Assembly: GCA_030490835.1 (NCBI GenBank)
Contig: CM059972.1
Span: 45,177,452 to 45,241,451, forward strand
Source of the DNA: Annona cherimola
Taxonomy: Eukaryota > Streptophyta > Magnoliopsida > Magnoliales > Annonaceae
DNA length: 64,000 nucleotides
Reading direction: 5' to 3'
A model generated the notes under the pieces. The model saw only the letters and a list, made by a program, of their open reading frames with translations, was not told the DNA's origin and searched no databases. Shown piece after piece: positions 44,119 to 54,987 of this stretch (position 1 is the first letter of the stretch; each line of letters begins with the position of its first letter). The translations under genes and the position numbers were made by a program.

Positions 44119-47100
44119 TTAAGTAAGTTCAAGCATTCCCATGTCATTTCTAATCTTATAAAATGCTTCTTTTGCTAGGGGCTTAGTGAATATATCTGCA
44201 ACTTGATCCTCTGTTCTTACATATACCAAACATATGTCATGATTTTCTACATGTTCTCTAATGAAATGATGTCTAAGGTCTATATGTTTGGTCCTAGAAT
44301 GCAACACAGGGTTCTTGGTTAGACATATGGCACTTGTATTATCACATTTGATAGGTATATCTTTAAAATCCATGCCATAGTCCCTAAGTTGCTGTTTCAT
44401 CCAAAGTAATTGAGCACAACAGCTCCTGGCGGCAATGTATTCGGCTTCCGCCGTAGATAGAGCAACACTAGATTGTTTTCTTGAAAACCATGAAACCAAC
44501 ATGCTTCCAAGAAACTGACATGTTCCACTAGTGCTTTTTCTATCTACTTTGTAACCAGCAAAATCCGCATCCGAGTAGCCGATTAGATCAAAATTAGAGC
44601 CCTTTGGATACCATAGTCCTAAATTGGTAGTGTCTACTAGATATCTAAAAATTCTTTTCACAGCTACCAAGTGTGATTCTTTTGGGCATGATTGAAATCT
44701 AGAGCACATACACACACTAAACAAAATATCTGGCCTAGAAGCAGGTAAATACAATAAGGAACCTATCATGCTTCTATACACTTTCATATCAACTAATTTT
44801 CCCTTTTCATCTTTGTCCATTTTGATTGTGGAGCTCATGGGCGTGTTTGCTCCTTTGCTGTTCTCCATGCCAAACTTCTTGAGCATCTCCTTGATGTATT
44901 TGGGCTGGTTTATGAAGATTCCTTCATTTAATTGCTTGATTTGCAGTCCAAGGAAGAAGTTTAACTCTCCCATCATGCTCATCTCAAATTCTTTCTGCAT
45001 GAGCTCAGAAAATTCTTGGCAAAGAGTTTCATTAGTAGCACCAAAAATAATATCATCAACATAAATTTGAATGATTAATATATCCTTTCCATTATACTTA
45101 ATAAACAGAGTGGTGTCTACCTTTCCCTTTTGAAAGTTATGATCAATCAAAAACTTGCTTAGTCTATCATACCAAGCCCTTGGAGCTTGTTTTAATCCAT
45201 ATAATGCTTTGGTTAATTTGTAAACATACTTTGATTGATCCTTTTCTTCAAATCCAGGTGGTTGCTCAACATACACCTCTTCATTTATATAACCATTCAG
45301 AAATGCACTTTTGACATCCATTTGAAACAATTTAAAGTTCATGTGAGATGCAAAAGCTAGTAAGATGCGAATTGCCTCTAATCTAGCAACCGGGGCATAG
45401 GATTCTTCAAAATCTATTCCTTCTTCTTGTGAGTACCCCTTTGCCACAAGTCTAGCTTTGTTTCTTACTACTAGTCCACTTTCATCTAATTTGTTCCTAA
45501 AGACCCACTTGGTGCCAATAACAATACAATCATTTGGTCTAGGAACAAGGTGCCAAACTTGATTTCTTTCAAATTGATTTAGCTCTTCTTGCATTGCTAT
45601 AATCCAGTTTTCATCATCAAGAGCTTGTTCAATATTAGAAGGTTCAATCTTGGATACAAAACCATATTGTCCACACACATTTTGCTTTGACCTTCTAGTT
45701 TTTACACCTTCATACACATTTCCTATAACTTGCTCAATTGGATGTGCATGATTGAATTTTAAATCAGTTGGAGGTTTATAGGAATTGTTACCTTCACTTA
45801 CCCTTTCCTCCATGGAATCTTCTTGCTTTTCCACATGCAGCTTTTCAAAATTGCTTACAATCTCATCTGCATCACTTAAATCATCCTTTCTTTTAAAGCA
45901 TGGGTTAGTTTCATCAAAAATAACATGTATGGATTCTTCTACAACTTGGTTTCGTTTATTGAAAACTCTATATGCTTTGCTATTTGATGAATAACCAAGG
46001 AATATTGCTTCATCACTTTTAGCATCAAGTTTTCCCAAGTTGGTTTTTCCATTGTTCAAAACATAGCATGTGCATCCAAAAGTATGAAAATAAGATATGT
46101 TTGGTTTCCTTCCCTTCCATAGCTCATATGAGGTCTTTTTCAAGATAGCTCTAATGGTAACTCGATTTAACACATGACAAGCTGTATTTACAGCTTCACC
46201 CCAAAATTTCTTGGATAATTTGCTTTCGTTTAGCATTGTTCTAGCCATCTCTTGTATTGTTCTGTTTTTCCTTTCAACAACTCCATTTTGTTGAGTCCTT
46301 GGTGCAGAAAATGTGTGATGAATTCCTTTTTCATTACATAATTCTATGAATCGTTTGTTCTCAAATTCACCACCATGATCACTCCTTATAGTCATAATAG
46401 TACTTTGTTTTTCATTTTCCACCAAGTTTACAAATATTGAAAACATAGAGAAGGCTTCATCTTTGCTAGCTAAAAGAATTATCCATGTGAATCTTGAAAA
46501 GTCATCAACAATTACAAATACATATTTCTTTCCACCAATGGTTAAAATGTCGGATGACCCATATAGATCCATGTGTAGCAATTCAAGCGGCTTAGTGGTG
46601 GAAATCTCCTTTTTGGTAGAAAAAGACATCTTTGGTTGTTTAGATAATTGACATGCCTTACATATTTTGTCTTTGTCATATTTTAATTTAGGCAAGCCTT
46701 CTACCAAACTCTTTTTCCATAGGGTCTTTATGTTTCTCATGTTTATATGTCCAAGCCTTTTATGCCAAACCCATGGATCATTATCAATGGCCATTAGACA
46801 TTGACCATCTAAATCATCAAGAGAAACCAAATATACATTTCCATATCTTTTTTCACTAAACATGATATGTTCTCCATCAAATACATTACATATAGATGAT
46901 TCAAACACAACCTTATATCCTTTATCACATAATTGGCTAATGCTCATTAAGTTATGCTTGAGTCCTTCAACAAACAAAACATCCTCCATGCATGCATTTG
47001 AGCTACTGTAAATATTTTCTTTACCTTTGATTTTACCTTTCTCATTATTACCAAAGGCAACCGTTCCGTCGTTGCAAGGCTTAAGTTTGTGGAATAAACT

Positions 47101-47190
47101 TCTTTCTCCGGTCATGTGCCTTGAACAACCGCTGTCCATGAACCACACATTGTTTGCCTTTGCCTTTAAACAAATCTGGAAAATAAACAA
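44119..47190 (-). CDS. Pol polyprotein of copia element I (protease, integrase, RT, RNase H)
   Basis: About 1023 residues, uninterrupted. Domains in order: aspartic protease (W-F-M-D-S-G-C-S at residues 16-22); integrase zinc finger (W-H-K-R-L-G-H, C-K-A-C-Q-L); integrase core with D208 (H-M-D-L-Y-G), D271 (S-D-H-G-G-E-F) and E306 (V-V-E-R-K-N); RT with Y-V-D-D at 710-713; and RNase H ([29 protein letters not shown]). D271 to E306 is one residue short of the family's D-X35-E spacing, because a proline codon present in H and in the 1-2211 fragment is missing near 46293. There is no ATG: the frame opens after a TAA near 47218, overlaps the gag end by about 18 bases in the +1 frame, and the given 5' end is a TTG. 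Expression therefore probably needs a +1 frameshift or another bypass. It copies the RNA and integrates the cDNA. Confidence 0.95.
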   Translation of the reverse strand: MFIFQICLKAKANNVWFMDSGCSRHMTGERSLFHKLKPCNDGTVAFGNNEKGKIKGKENIYSSSNACMEDVLFVEGLKHNLMSISQLCDKGYKVVFESSICNVFDGEHIMFSEKRYGNVYLVSLDDLDGQCLMAIDNDPWVWHKRLGHINMRNIKTLWKKSLVEGLPKLKYDKDKICKACQLSKQPKMSFSTKKEISTTKPLELLHMDLYGSSDILTIGGKKYVFVIVDDFSRFTWIILLASKDEAFSMFSIFVNLVENEKQSTIMTIRSDHGGEFENKRFIELCNEKGIHHTFSAPRTQQNGVVERKNRTIQEMARTMLNESKLSKKFWGEAVNTACHVLNRVTIRAILKKTSYELWKGRKPNISYFHTFGCTCYVLNNGKTNLGKLDAKSDEAIFLGYSSNSKAYRVFNKRNQVVEESIHVIFDETNPCFKRKDDLSDADEIVSNFEKLHVEKQEDSMEERVSEGNNSYKPPTDLKFNHAHPIEQVIGNVYEGVKTRRSKQNVCGQYGFVSKIEPSNIEQALDDENWIIAMQEELNQFERNQVWHLVPRPNDCIVIGTKWVFRNKLDESGLVVRNKARLVAKGYSQEEGIDFEESYAPVARLEAIRILLAFASHMNFKLFQMDVKSAFLNGYINEEVYVEQPPGFEEKDQSKYVYKLTKALYGLKQAPRAWYDRLSKFLIDHNFQKGKVDTTLFIKYNGKDILIIQIYVDDIIFGATNETLCQEFSELMQKEFEMSMMGELNFFLGLQIKQLNEGIFINQPKYIKEMLKKFGMENSKGANTPMSSTIKMDKDEKGKLVDMKVYRSMIGSLLYLPASRPDILFSVCMCSRFQSCPKESHLVAVKRIFRYLVDTTNLGLWYPKGSNFDLIGYSDADFAGYKVDRKSTSGTCQFLGSMLVSWFSRKQSSVALSTAEAEYIAARSCCAQLLWMKQQLRDYGMDFKDIPIKCDNTSAICLTKNPVLHSRTKHIDLRHHFIREHVENHDICLVYVRTEDQVADIFTKPLAKEAFYKIRNDMGMLELT

Positions 47191-47197
47191 ATAATTC

Positions 47198-49051
47198 TTA
47201 TCTCTTTGGTACCCATATTATGGGTCCATTTGGGTTAGTAAAATGATTCAATCTTCGTTGCTCTACCTTAGAAAGCCCAAATCTCGTGTTTCTTGGAATC
47301 CAAACTAGTTTTGCACCATAATCAAACAATCTCTTAAAGTTACACTTGTAAACTTTATGACCCATTTTGTTGCAAAAGTTGCAAGCCATTGGTAATCTAG
47401 GAGTAGGCCTCCAAGTATATTTTGGTTCAAGTGTTGGCCTTCTAGTCCACATAACATTTCTCCTTTGTGGCTTGAATAGGGGTGCAGTTTTGGTTTGATA
47501 TTTTCCAAGTGTAGGCACATTTGATTTTCCACTTTCTCCTTGCTCAAATGTATTGTATCCAAGACCTCTTTTGTTTGTTTGGGAGGTCATGTTTAGAAAC
47601 ATCTTTACACTTTCTCCTGGATTAGAGAACTTTGCTAATGATTCATTTAAGGATTTGTTCTCTTTTCTTAGTTTCTCAACTTCTTTCAACAATAATTCAT
47701 TTTCTTCTTTCAATTTTGTTGACATTTCAGCTAGTTTTCCATTTTCAATGATAACAAAGTTACATTGTTGTTTCTTCGAGGACAACTTGTTTCCTAGCTT
47801 TTTGATTTCCTCATATAATGAATCATAGGCAGTTTGTAGTTCTTCTAATTCAGCACATTTGATGCAATTTTGAAAAGAAGAATAACTTGATTGAGAATAG
47901 CAAGGTTTGGAAGTTACCTCTTCACTTTCTGTGTACTTTGTTGAGGTGGATTGATCTTCCAAAACTTCCGTTGTGTTCAAGCATAGCAGATTCTCCTCTT
48001 GTTCAATTTGTGCCATGCAGCATATTCTTGCGCAATTTGCTGCTTCGTTCTCATCGGTTGAAGAGTTGCATGTTGATGATGTCTCCTCATTGACGTACAT
48101 GCCTCTTCCCTTTGGCCTTTGATATTTTCTGCCTTCATGATTCTCCTTTGGCCTTTCTTCTGGTGTAGGACATTGAGTTTGCATATGTCCTACGCCCCCG
48201 CATCTATAGCATTTGGTTTGCTCATTCTTCTTTACTCGTCGTGGTCTTTCTTTGAGATCTTTGAAATTTCTTTCTTTTCTCACAAACTTTCGGAATTTGC
48301 GAGTGAGAAGTGCAATGTCTTCATCATCGTTGTGAGATGAAGAGGTGGATCCATCTGAGTTGTGAGTGGCTTTGAGTGCAATGGTTCTCTTCCCTTTATG
48401 TTGATCTTCATTTCTTCTTTCGATTAGCTCATGTGACATTAATGAGCTAATGAGGTCTTCAAGCTTTAAGGTGTTGAGGTCTTTCGCTTCTTCAATAGCT
48501 GTAATCTTTGGAGTCCATGAATCCGGTAGAGCTCTTAGTATCTTCATCACCTGTTCGGATTCAGAGATAGCTTTTCCAAGACCTTTGAGAGCATTAGTAA
48601 TCTTAGAAAATCTTGCAAACATTTCAGAAATATTTTCAGTGTCTAGCATTCTAAAACTTTTCAACTCTCCTATCAAAATATTTCTCCTAGTCCCTTGGAC
48701 TTGGGAGGTTCCTTCATAAATGGATGTTAGAGTATCCCATATCTCTTTTGCAGTCAAACAAGAAGATACTCTATCATACTCCGAAGCCGTAAGAGCACAA
48801 AATAAAGAATTCATAGCCTTGGCATTGCTCTTGACGGTTCTTACTTCCTCTTCGGTCCATTTGGAAGCTTTTTCATCAATTGGCAAAGTTACACCATCTT
48901 GGATAGCAATCCAAGAATCCATATCGGTAGCCATGATGAGTTGCTTCATACGAAGCTTCCAATAGCCAAAGTTGTTCCCATCAAACAAGGGTGGCCTTGT
49001 GAATGATTGGCCTTCAGCAAAAGCGGGAACGGAAGTGGATTGGGATGCCAT
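47198..49051 (-). CDS. Gag of copia element I (617 aa)
   Basis: Structural protein of the virus-like particle. ATG at 49051 is the first after the primer site, about 30 bases downstream. The N-terminal part ([12 protein letters not shown] near residue 25, then the region around [12 protein letters not shown]) is the DUF4219/UBN2-type gag of plant copia elements. Two zinc knuckles are present: [14 protein letters not shown] in the middle and [14 protein letters not shown] near the C-terminus. Between them is a long Lys/Glu-rich coiled coil ([10 protein letters not shown] through [11 protein letters not shown]). It ends [11 protein letters not shown] and TAA. The gag of H is the same protein with two frameshifts. 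Confidence 0.95.
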   Translation of the reverse strand: MASQSTSVPAFAEGQSFTRPPLFDGNNFGYWKLRMKQLIMATDMDSWIAIQDGVTLPIDEKASKWTEEEVRTVKSNAKAMNSLFCALTASEYDRVSSCLTAKEIWDTLTSIYEGTSQVQGTRRNILIGELKSFRMLDTENISEMFARFSKITNALKGLGKAISESEQVMKILRALPDSWTPKITAIEEAKDLNTLKLEDLISSLMSHELIERRNEDQHKGKRTIALKATHNSDGSTSSSHNDDEDIALLTRKFRKFVRKERNFKDLKERPRRVKKNEQTKCYRCGGVGHMQTQCPTPEERPKENHEGRKYQRPKGRGMYVNEETSSTCNSSTDENEAANCARICCMAQIEQEENLLCLNTTEVLEDQSTSTKYTESEEVTSKPCYSQSSYSSFQNCIKCAELEELQTAYDSLYEEIKKLGNKLSSKKQQCNFVIIENGKLAEMSTKLKEENELLLKEVEKLRKENKSLNESLAKFSNPGESVKMFLNMTSQTNKRGLGYNTFEQGESGKSNVPTLGKYQTKTAPLFKPQRRNVMWTRRPTLEPKYTWRPTPRLPMACNFCNKMGHKVYKCNFKRLFDYGAKLVWIPRNTRFGLSKVEQRRLNHFTNPNGPIIWVPKR

Positions 49052-49080
49052 AAGGTTGGATCTCTTTGGTTCAATTCAAA

Positions 49081-49097
49081 GACCTGCTCTGATACCA
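49081..49097 (-). other. Primer-binding site of copia element I
   Basis: On the minus strand TGGTATCAGAGCAGGTC, two bases after the 5' LTR end (49100), matches the usual initiator-Met tRNA primer site. Confidence 0.93.
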
Positions 49098-49099
49098 CT

Positions 49100-50766
49100 T
49101 GTTGGGTCCCGAATAGATGGCAAAACCCAAGAGGGGAGGGGTGAATTGAGTTCTTAAAAATTTCTTTGGTAACTTAAAAACTTAACCCCTTATAGAATTA
49201 ATCCCCTTTAATGAAGAAACTGAATAGAAAGCAAAGTAATAAAGAGAGCAGAAATAAAAGCAAGTAGACAAGGATTTTATAGTGGTTCGGGCAACCTCCC
49301 TACTCCACTCTTCCAAGCTCACACACCTTGTGACTTGGGTTCCACTATTGTAATCTCTCAATACAATTAGAGCCTCTTGCTCTCTTCTAGATTCAAAGCT
49401 CTAGGGGGCATATACAACTAGAGCCACTTGCTCTCTTCTAGATTCTAGCTCTAGGGGGCATCAACCACTTAGCACAAGTAGGTGATGAGTCACACTCCAA
49501 TCACACACTACTTTGCTACCACTTGATCTTAGCTACGCAAGCTAAATCAAGTACAACACAAATAAGTAAACAATAAAAGTAAACTACACTTTACAGGTGT
49601 GTAGAAACGATTTAGCGCAGGGAAGAACTTGTAGATGATGGCTTTGAAGTTTCTGAATGTAGCTCTTGCAACTTGAAGCACAATTCTTCCTCCTTGAGTG
49701 ATTTGATCTCTTTGAAGCTCTTATGGATATGAGTTATTGCTCACTTAGTGATTCTCAGCTACTTCCCTCGTTCACCATCAATGCTATTTATAATTTGGAG
49801 GGAATCCGAACGTTAGTGAGTAGGTGGCGCGCATTTAATGCGCCAACGTTCGAAAATAAATCCGACCGTTGCGACCCAAGTCGCATGTGGAGTCGACTTC
49901 GGGTGCGACTTCACCCAAGTCGCAGATGGAGTCGACTTCGGGTGCGACTTCGCTTCTCCGTCGCAGCTTCAAGTTCCAGTCAGGGTCGACTTGGGTTCTC
50001 GACTTGACCCAAGTCGCAGGTGGAGTCGACTTCGGCTTCGACTTCACCTCGTCAGATGGCCTTACGAACTTGGAACTTGGAAATCGTTCTCTTTTGCTTG
50101 GTCTTCTCTATGCCTTTAGTTCTTTTGCACTTTTTGTATTTTTGTGCCTTGCTTTCATTAGCTCCATGATTTGCAATCCTTAGAAGCTTGATAGACTTGA
50201 TTTGATCTTGGATGCCTTGAAGCTTTTTCTCTTGGACTTGAGAAACTTTGAGTTGATCTTGAAGTCCTTGTCTTTGGTTTATCTTGGATAGGCTTGAACC
50301 TTGAGAATCTTTGCCTTGGACTTGATTTTGATAAATAGCTTGTATTCTTGATTTGGATCTTGAAATCATTTAATCCAGCTTGTCTTCTGAAAAATCTCCT
50401 CTGCCCGATCCAAGTCGATGTCGGAGTCGACTTCGGCTGCGACTTCGGCACTTCGTGTTCTGAGCGTCAACTCTGGATACTCCAAGTCGATACTGGAGTC
50501 GACTTCGTCTTCGACTTCATTTCCTAAGTCGCATCTGGAGTCGACTTCGCCTGCGACTTCACTTGTTCTTCTCCCCTTTTCAACTCTGGATGCTTGAAGT
50601 CGATCTTGGAGTCGACTTGGGATTCGACTTGGCTTCTATACTTGATTTTCTTCAAATGATTATTCCTTAAACATTTTCACAAACTTGTTAGTAGCCAAGA
50701 CATACTCAAATTGATTTGTTAATCATCAAAACATGGATTTAACTTGTTTTCCACATATTTCCAACA
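49100..50766 (-). repeat. 5' LTR of copia element I
   Basis: Same length as the LTR at 42128-43794. The differences I can see are single bases, for example GAATTGAG against GAATTGGG, CCACTATTG against CCACTTTTG, GAACGTTAG against GAATGTTAG, and the third-last base region TTCCAACA against TTCTAACA. A TATAAATA box is at 49785-49792 (minus). GTCGAC blocks lie at 49871-50052 and 50408-50632, upstream of the TATA box in sense orientation. Confidence 0.95.
49785..49792 (-). promoter_or_regulatory. TATA box in the I 5' LTR
   Basis: TATAAATA on the minus strand, about 70 bases downstream (in sense) of the nearest GTCGAC block; an identical copy is at 42813-42820 in the 3' LTR. It is the likely core promoter of element I. 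Confidence 0.65.
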
Positions 50767-51040
50767 GAGTGGAGTAGGGAAGGTTGCCCGAACCACTATA
50801 AATCTTGTCTATTATTTTTCATTTTCGCTTTCATTATCTTATTGCTTTCCATTTGGCTCATTAAAGGGAATTAAACTAAACCGGGGTAAAGTTTATAATT
50901 TAAGTTTTAAAATTTTTTAAATACCCAATTCACCCCTCCTCTCTTGGGTAGTTGCCATCAACTTGGGACTAACACAATCCAACAAGAGACTTTAATCTTG
51001 AGATTAATCTTGAGATAATAATTGAACCATCAGTGAGCTA

Positions 51041-51376
<336 letters not shown>

Positions 51377-52913
51377 CTTAGCAATGAAAACAGAAAAAAC
51401 GTTAATGCCAAAATTTGCCAGCAATCTCAAAGCATTCAACAATAGGGTGACTTCTCCAACTTATTTTTATTCACTCAGTATGCAAGCAAAGTACAAAAAA
51501 CTGAAATGCTTGATTGAATAAGCAAAAAAGGAAAGCAAGCAAGAAAGAAGAAGCAAGAAATTTATATCTCATGCATGCCAAAATAAATAAACAAAAAGTC
51601 AAGCAATCATAATAGCTTGATGTTTTGTTTTTCTTTTAATTAGAAACTAAAAGAACATAGCACTACAGCTAGGCAAGAAAATCATACCATAAACAAGATA
51701 AACTAATGAAAAAATAAAAAAATTATAGATTCTTATATCAGATTGGAATGAGCAATCCAGAATCCAAGTGGCATGTGTCCCTTGCACATGTCCTCTGTGC
51801 ATTGGCTTACATTGGCTTTTCCAAGATTCCAAATTATCTTGTCATCACTAGCCTACATTGGCTTTTCCAAACATACGCTCCATCAGAAAGGCCGGCAAAA
51901 AGTTCTTTAGCACATAGCTTAACCATATCGAATGACTCTAATAACTGTCCATTTCATATCCAAGTGGAGCCCTTTTAAGGCCAACACAAAATGCCCCAAG
52001 GGGTAAAATATATTTTTCTATATTTTAATCCTATACCTTACTCTTAACATTATTTTTAATGCTAATATTTATTTTTTCAGATGAAGTTTCTCAAACATCG
52101 GGAAATGCTGCTTCAGATCGTTACCACATCTTCCACCAAGAAATTAATTTACAGGAGGTATTATTTATATATTTGCATATATATGCTCCTTAAGTTCAGT
52201 TGTACAAGATGACATCGATTTTGTGCATTTTCTTTTAGGAAAAAAAGAATTTGGCTTAGCGGATGAGAATAACACAAGACAAGAAGAATGAAGACTGCGT
52301 GGAAAATTAAAATATTTCATGTTGTTATGTTGTAACTTGACAATCTAAGTTAAATATTGTAATTTGGTTATTGAAACTTAAGACTAAAGTTGTAGACTTG
52401 GACCTAACTTGGATGTTGTGATTTGGAGCTGTATTTTTGAATTTGTTGTAATCTTATTTGTTTTGATATTATTGTATTTTTTGGGATTATTTTCTTTTCT
52501 TATGATTGATATTATAAAGTTTGTCTTATGGTTGGATGCTAATATTTCTACATATGATTGTGATATTCATGTTAAGGACGGACAAAGGTTGTACTTCTAC
52601 ATTCTCCAAAATATAGTTGTTATTCAACTTAATGCGAAACGAAGGCCCAAAACAGGTTTTTCTTCTTAATACTCTTAAATGGTATTTAAATTTTTCTTGC
52701 TTTCTTATAATAAATTGTCGTTTTAGATTTTTTAGCAATAAATTTGTGATTAAATGAGTATATGATATATATTTATAGTAACATATCAACCCGAAACTCA
52801 ACCCGAGCCCAAATTTTAAAAATAGGATTAGGGTTGAGGTTTTACAAATAGGGTTGGGGTTAGGGTTAGGGTCGAGGTGAACCCGAGTTTCATGAGCCCG
52901 AGTTGCACCCCTA
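51377..52913. other. hAT right part: intron remnant, unassigned sequence, AT-rich tail and inverted terminus
   Basis: Next to the kinesin exon lies an AT-rich stretch I cannot assign (51377-51750). At 51800-51870 the string TACATTGGCTTTTCCAA occurs twice, 49 bases apart. At about 52083-52160 a short plus-strand open piece (D-E-V-S-Q-T-S-G-N-A-A-S-D-R-Y) is bounded by TTTTTTCAG and GAG|GTATTA and could be an exon, with another possible piece after TTTTAG at about 52240. I do not recognise them. From 52300 the sequence is T-rich like a 3' untranslated tail. At 52785-52913 AACCCG and GGGTTGGGGTTAGGG motifs lead into the terminal GCACCCCTA. Confidence 0.6.
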
Positions 52914-54987
52914 GGGATGTCCAAGGGCAAGTTGACCATGAAAATTGGATTTTTAAAAATCCTAAAATGCATATCTAAATTTCCTAACACCTAGGTGAAG
53001 TAAATGGGCACATAAATATGTGGAAACTGTGGCATAAAGATGTCAAAAGTCATGCCTAAAGGGGGTGTCACCTAGTGGACAACAATGCATTCCTTAAATG
53101 CATGGATTTTGTTGATTTTTGATAATTAGAAAATGCATATTTTACTTAGATGTAAAATTCCCATGTCATCAAGGGATAAGATAGAATTAAATTACCCTCA
53201 TGACATGTGGCAAAGTGGGTCTCAAAGGCTGGTTAAAAAATATAAAAGGGGAGGCATACCCATGGAAAACGTCCATATGAGAAGGGGCAGAGAAATTCCC
53301 AAAATTTTCTAAGTGTGGAAGAAACCTTGGGCACGTCCAAAACTAGCAAGGAAGAAGGAGAAAATAGGAGAAAATAGAAGGAAAAAAGGGAAGAAAGAGT
53401 AGAGGAACCAAGCTAAACAAGTTGGATTCAAGTTAGATTCAATCCAAGTGAAATCTAAGTTTTGAATCTTTTAAATCAAGATTTTTTCTCTCAAATCGTG
53501 AGCCATGAATGTGGTTCATAAAGAAATCTTACAGGATGAGTTATGATGCCTTGATATGGGTATTGAATGATTTTTGAAAGATATAAATAAGATCAAGAGT
53601 TTAAGAGAGTGAAAAGGAAAGTTAGGGTTGAATTTTGAGATGAAAGCTAATTTGGAAATTCTCAAGACCCTAAACCAAGTTGCTGTATGATTTAAGCATG
53701 ATGATTTGGATGCAATTCATGTTCTTTTGGATTACATATGTTGATTTGAGCATTTTTTTATTGATTTTAGCAAAAATGGATCTTAGGGTTTCAAGTAATG
53801 CCTGATTTTTCCATTTTTGAGTTAAAAATGATACAAAGAAGTGCTTAAATGGTTTATGGATGAATTATAGGGTAACATACCCTAAATTATGGACCCTTTG
53901 GATGACCTAAGTGGGCTGGATGATTTTGCCCTAAATCTGATTTTTTGTACGGAATGTCCAATGGGGGCCAAAACGGGCACTTTCCATGTGATTTTTGTTG
54001 CTGTTTGTAAACAAATGATTTATGAATGTTATGGAGGTTAAATTATCCTAGGATTAAGGTACTTTGAGTGCCTAAAATATCTTAGAAAGATTTTCCCTAA
54101 ATCTGATTTTTAAGGACATGTGTATGGACACATCAAAACGGGTCAAAATGGATGCCCTGTATTCTTGAAAATGTTGTTGTTGTTGTGGAAGCAAATAAAT
54201 TATGGATTTTAAATATGTGATAATACCCTAAATTTGGCTAAAAATTATGACTTAAAATTATGACTTAAAAATCTGTTAAGATTTAAGTCTTGAAAGAGGC
54301 GTTTGAAAGATTAAAAATGTGTCCTAATATGGCTGTTTTGGAACCCAGTAATAAATGGATTAAAAATCCAAAATTAAACCCTAAAGTATATGTTAATTAA
54401 GGGGTTTAATGATGTTGAAAATGCATGTAAGTTTTTGTATTAGGAAATTTTAAGAAACACATAATATATGTGTTGTATGATGATCATATGTGGAACGTAT
54501 GTATGAATGGATAATATGTGGCTTATGTGAGATTGCTAAAATACAAAATATGCATAAATATGTGTTAAAATGCATAAGGATATTTCTGTATGAATGATAT
54601 TTGATTATCTCAATTTTTGAGATTTGTTTATGAAGCTTAAAACGTCACTTATATGCTTAAAATAAGCATTGACGTAGGAAAAATGGAAAATAGATGAAAA
54701 ATGGTTAATGGGAGATATAAATCCCCATATGAAGAATTATGAATGAATATTATGTGTTAAACCTAAATATGGGTTCAAAATGATATATGGAATGAATGAT
54801 ATGATGCACAAGTGCATGTTGTGTATGTATGATCGACTTGAAAATCCAAGTTGATTATATATGATATGGATCATGGGATTGGAAAACTAAGTGAATGCAA
54901 GGAAATGGATTGTTATGAATGCAATGCTATGTTTACGTATAGGAAAAAACAAAGAAATAAGCGAGATGGAAAGGTAAGCAAACAAGG

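Larger units (their letters stand above)
42128..50766 (-). mobile_element. Copia element I (SIRE type), nearly intact and young
   Basis: Bounded by TSD GAGTG at 42123-42127 and 50767-50771. Both LTRs are 1667 bases (42128-43794 and 49100-50766) and differ at about seven positions by eye, some 0.4 percent. With a rate of 1.3e-8 per site per year that would be roughly 0.16 million years. Gag (617 aa) and pol (1023 aa) are uninterrupted, and the primer site and polypurine tracts are intact. Total length is 8639 bases, with no third ORF. The only defect I noticed is a one-codon deletion in the integrase. It lies in the 3' LTR of H in the opposite orientation and is the most recent insertion visible. 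Confidence 0.96.
31109..50974 (+). mobile_element. Copia element H (SIRE/Maximus type) with third ORF, interrupted by element I
   Basis: Bounded by CAATC at 31104-31108 and 50975-50979. It has a 5' LTR (31109-32881), primer site, gag, pol, a third ORF and a 3' LTR starting at 40626, into which element I (42128-50766) is inserted. Without I the element is about 11.2 kb, typical of SIRE-type elements. The RT signature (V-D-D-I-I-F followed by A-T-N), repeated polypurine tracts and an ORF behind pol agree with that lineage. gag and pol carry frameshifts and stops, so it is not autonomous. It is inserted in an intron of the kinesin fragment inside the hAT. Confidence 0.93.
40626..50974 (+). repeat. 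3' LTR of copia element H, split by element I
   Basis: Pieces 40626-42127 and 50772-50974, about 1705 bases against 1773 in the 5' LTR. The join at GAGTG matches the uninterrupted sequence in the 5' LTR (GGAAGAGTGGAGTAGGG). It contains the GTCGAC array (40768-41540), the TATA box at 41616 and the tandem CTAGAATCTAG segment (about 41975-42075). It ends GGGACTAACA at 50974, followed by the TSD CAATC. Confidence 0.92.

Noticed and set aside
44768..48965. Plus-strand open frames opposite the pol and gag genes of element I
   Set aside because: Antisense shadows of the intact minus-strand gag and pol; no recognisable domains.
52840..52880. GGGTTAGGG-like string as interstitial telomere repeat
   Set aside because: Too few and irregular copies; it belongs to the CGGGTT/AACCCG subterminal repeats of the hAT.
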